Shown: positions 5,288-6,531 of the stretch, in pieces
Layout of the letters: the number at the start of each line of letters is the position of its first letter
Position numbering within the stretch: position 1 is the first letter of the stretch
Assembly (NCBI GenBank): GCA_003483645.1
Contig: DMYM01000282.1
Span: 6,302-12,832, forward strand
Source of the DNA: Verrucomicrobiales bacterium
GTDB taxonomy: Bacteria; Verrucomicrobiota; Verrucomicrobiia; Verrucomicrobiales; Akkermansiaceae
Direction of reading: 5' to 3'
Length of the DNA: 6,531 nucleotides
The notes under the pieces: generated by a model
Databases searched by the model: none
Seen by the model: only the letters and a program-made list of their open reading frames with translations
What the model was told of the DNA's origin: nothing
Position numbers and translations under genes: made by a program

Positions 5288-6531
5288 TCAGGGAACTTCC
5301 CAGCGGAGATTGCGGAAAAAGCGCGGGGAACGCCAGCCAACCTCGGAGCCTTCCGGGAGCTCGATCCGCCGACCCTCGCCAGGCAGAACCACTCTGCCGC
5401 GCAGTCCCAGCTCCGTCACGTGCTTCCACGACTGCAAGGCGTACTTCTGGCGCCCCTCCAGCAGCTTGAAATCTCCGGGTGTGACTCCCAGCGTCTGCCA
5501 GGCTGGAGAACCCTTAAGATCCACCCGGGCATAAAACTCCCCCTGCCGTCTTATCCCCGGAAAGGCGCCCCAGGAATTGTCCTTCACCACGAAAAAGAGC
5601 GTGGTGTCATCCTCCACTTTCACATCCAGGAGGAGCCTGGCCCCTGCCGGAGCGGCAAACCCCGGATCCTTGACCTTGCGTGTCCAGACGCTCCACCAAT
5701 GCGGATTTTTCCAGTCCAGCCGGTACCAATCCTGGTAGTCGGAGAACTCCTCCTCGATCATGGGATTTTGTTTCCCATTCCCCTTCACCCCGGAAGAAGC
5801 CAGCTGTTCCGGCGTAAAGCTGCGCATTCCTGACGATACTCCGAAGGTTCCAGGTGGCTTTTTCATCCAGCGGTAACCCACCACCTTGTGATCAAGCCGG
5901 TAGTAGACATTGGCCATCACGAAGAGTGGTTGCCCCGTGCTGAAGACCGGAAGCCGGGCACTCCATGAGTTTCCCTCACGCTCAGCAATTGCCGTGCGCC
6001 AGAAGCGGGTGAGGATATGCGAATCGACTGAATAATAGATTTCCACTTCAGCGACCCGACCGGGCTGATCCGGGACCAGGAAAGCCCGCGGAATCCCGTC
6101 CTTCTCCTCCAGTGTCACCCTCAATTCAGGAGTGACGGGAAAATCAAAGGCTCCCTTCAGGTGCGCCTCGAAGAACAGCATCCCGGGGAAAACGTGCTCG
6201 GGGGTGGCCCGGTGATTCATATGCGGATTCACCGTGTAGTTGACCACCTTGCTCCCCAGTCGCTCCCAGTTCGCGTAAACGTTGTCGAGGATCCCGTTGA
6301 AATCGTTCTGCGGCCCCATGTAGAGAATCGGCGCGGTGATCCGCTCGAGGTAGGGCGGGTCGTCAATGGTGCGGTGCCAGAGAGCGGACTTCCTTGGACG
6401 CACCCCCGCATTGGCCCGTGCGCGGATGTTCCCGGGTGCGCTGCCACCACCCCCGCAGGAAGGCGCAGCCGCCACGATCCGTTCGTCGGACCCCGCCAGC
6501 ATCACCGTCAACTTGCCGCCCATGGAATGCC
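5288..6531 (-). CDS. Alpha/beta hydrolase (esterase/dienelactone hydrolase-like) with C-terminal accessory domain, N-terminus outside window
   Basis: About 413 codons are visible, and the N-terminal part of the gene lies beyond base 6531. The first visible codons read H-S-M-G-G, with G possible before them: the nucleophile elbow G-x-S-x-G, whose catalytic serine is the TCC codon at 6526-6524. Numbering from the Met at 6523, the rest of the fold follows: R14-I-V-A-A-A-P-S-C-G-G strand and loop, then I62-T-A-P-I-L-Y-M-G-P-Q-N-D74 with the probable acidic residue D74, and P100-H-M-N-H104 with the probable catalytic His (H101 or H104). The hydrolase domain ends near residue 125. It is followed by a beta-rich segment of about 100 residues (Y-Y-S-V-D, R-F-W-R) and a further C-terminal domain (about 250-411) rich in aromatic residues, ending N-L-R-W-E-V-P, which may be a galactose-binding-like sandwich. 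The exact family is not recognised; a carbohydrate or peptide ester or amide is a reasonable substrate guess. It probably heads an operon with the sulfatase downstream. The Met at 6523 is not the start. Confidence 0.8.
   Translation of the reverse strand, partial: HSMGGKLTVMLAGSDERIVAAAPSCGGGGSAPGNIRARANAGVRPRKSALWHRTIDDPPYLERITAPILYMGPQNDFNGILDNVYANWERLGSKVVNYTVNPHMNHRATPEHVFPGMLFFEAHLKGAFDFPVTPELRVTLEEKDGIPRAFLVPDQPGRVAEVEIYYSVDSHILTRFWRTAIAEREGNSWSARLPVFSTGQPLFVMANVYYRLDHKVVGYRWMKKPPGTFGVSSGMRSFTPEQLASSGVKGNGKQNPMIEEEFSDYQDWYRLDWKNPHWWSVWTRKVKDPGFAAPAGARLLLDVKVEDDTTLFFVVKDNSWGAFPGIRRQGEFYARVDLKGSPAWQTLGVTPGDFKLLEGRQKYALQSWKHVTELGLRGRVVLPGEGRRIELPEGSEVGWRSPRFFRNLRWEVP

Noticed and set aside
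5184..5429. An 82-codon N-terminal extension of the second sulfatase
   Set aside because: It overlaps the end of the hydrolase gene, shows no conserved features, and would place the signal peptide (M-M-R plus hydrophobic core) inside the protein.

Overview
The window is GC-rich, with a strong preference for C- or G-ending codons. It carries two exported sulfatases, a carbohydrate-esterase-like hydrolase and a small amino-sugar-type cluster. None of the four starts that can be seen has a Shine-Dalgarno sequence at normal spacing. This combination fits a polysaccharide-degrading member of the Planctomycetota-Verrucomicrobiota group, with Verrucomicrobiota my first guess. That assignment is inference from gene content and style, since no phylogenetic marker is present.

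Layout. Positions 1-2169 (+ strand) hold the 3' end of a Gfo/Idh/MocA-type sugar oxidoreductase, a PIG-L/LmbE-family zinc deacetylase (GTG start) and a NagB-fold glucosamine-6-phosphate deaminase/isomerase-like protein, with gaps of 68 and 51 bases. They probably form one operon for cytoplasmic processing of an N-acylated amino sugar. Positions 2170-2431 are intergenic and contain a perfect 18-base dyad overlapping the -35 box of a plausible promoter. Positions 2432-3856 (+) encode an exported sulfatase with a C-G-A-S-R active-site motif. After only 25 bases a convergent (-) block begins. It holds a second exported sulfatase (C-T-P-S-R motif; 3882-5183) and, upstream of it in transcription order, the C-terminal part of an alpha/beta hydrolase with an extra C-terminal domain. 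The hydrolase is cut by the window edge almost exactly at its catalytic serine.

How they may work together. The sulfatases and the esterase-like hydrolase would remove sulfate and perhaps acyl groups from a sulfated polysaccharide outside the cytoplasm. The PIG-L deacetylase and NagB-like protein would then deacetylate and deaminate or isomerise a released amino sugar, and the oxidoreductase would act on the sugar or a derivative. The most interesting point is that the NagB-like protein, aligned by eye with E. coli NagB, lacks the phosphate-binding lysine (Lys208, here Asp), has Asp for Glu148, and has an altered D-G-H motif. It may therefore use a different substrate, possibly one that is not phosphorylated.
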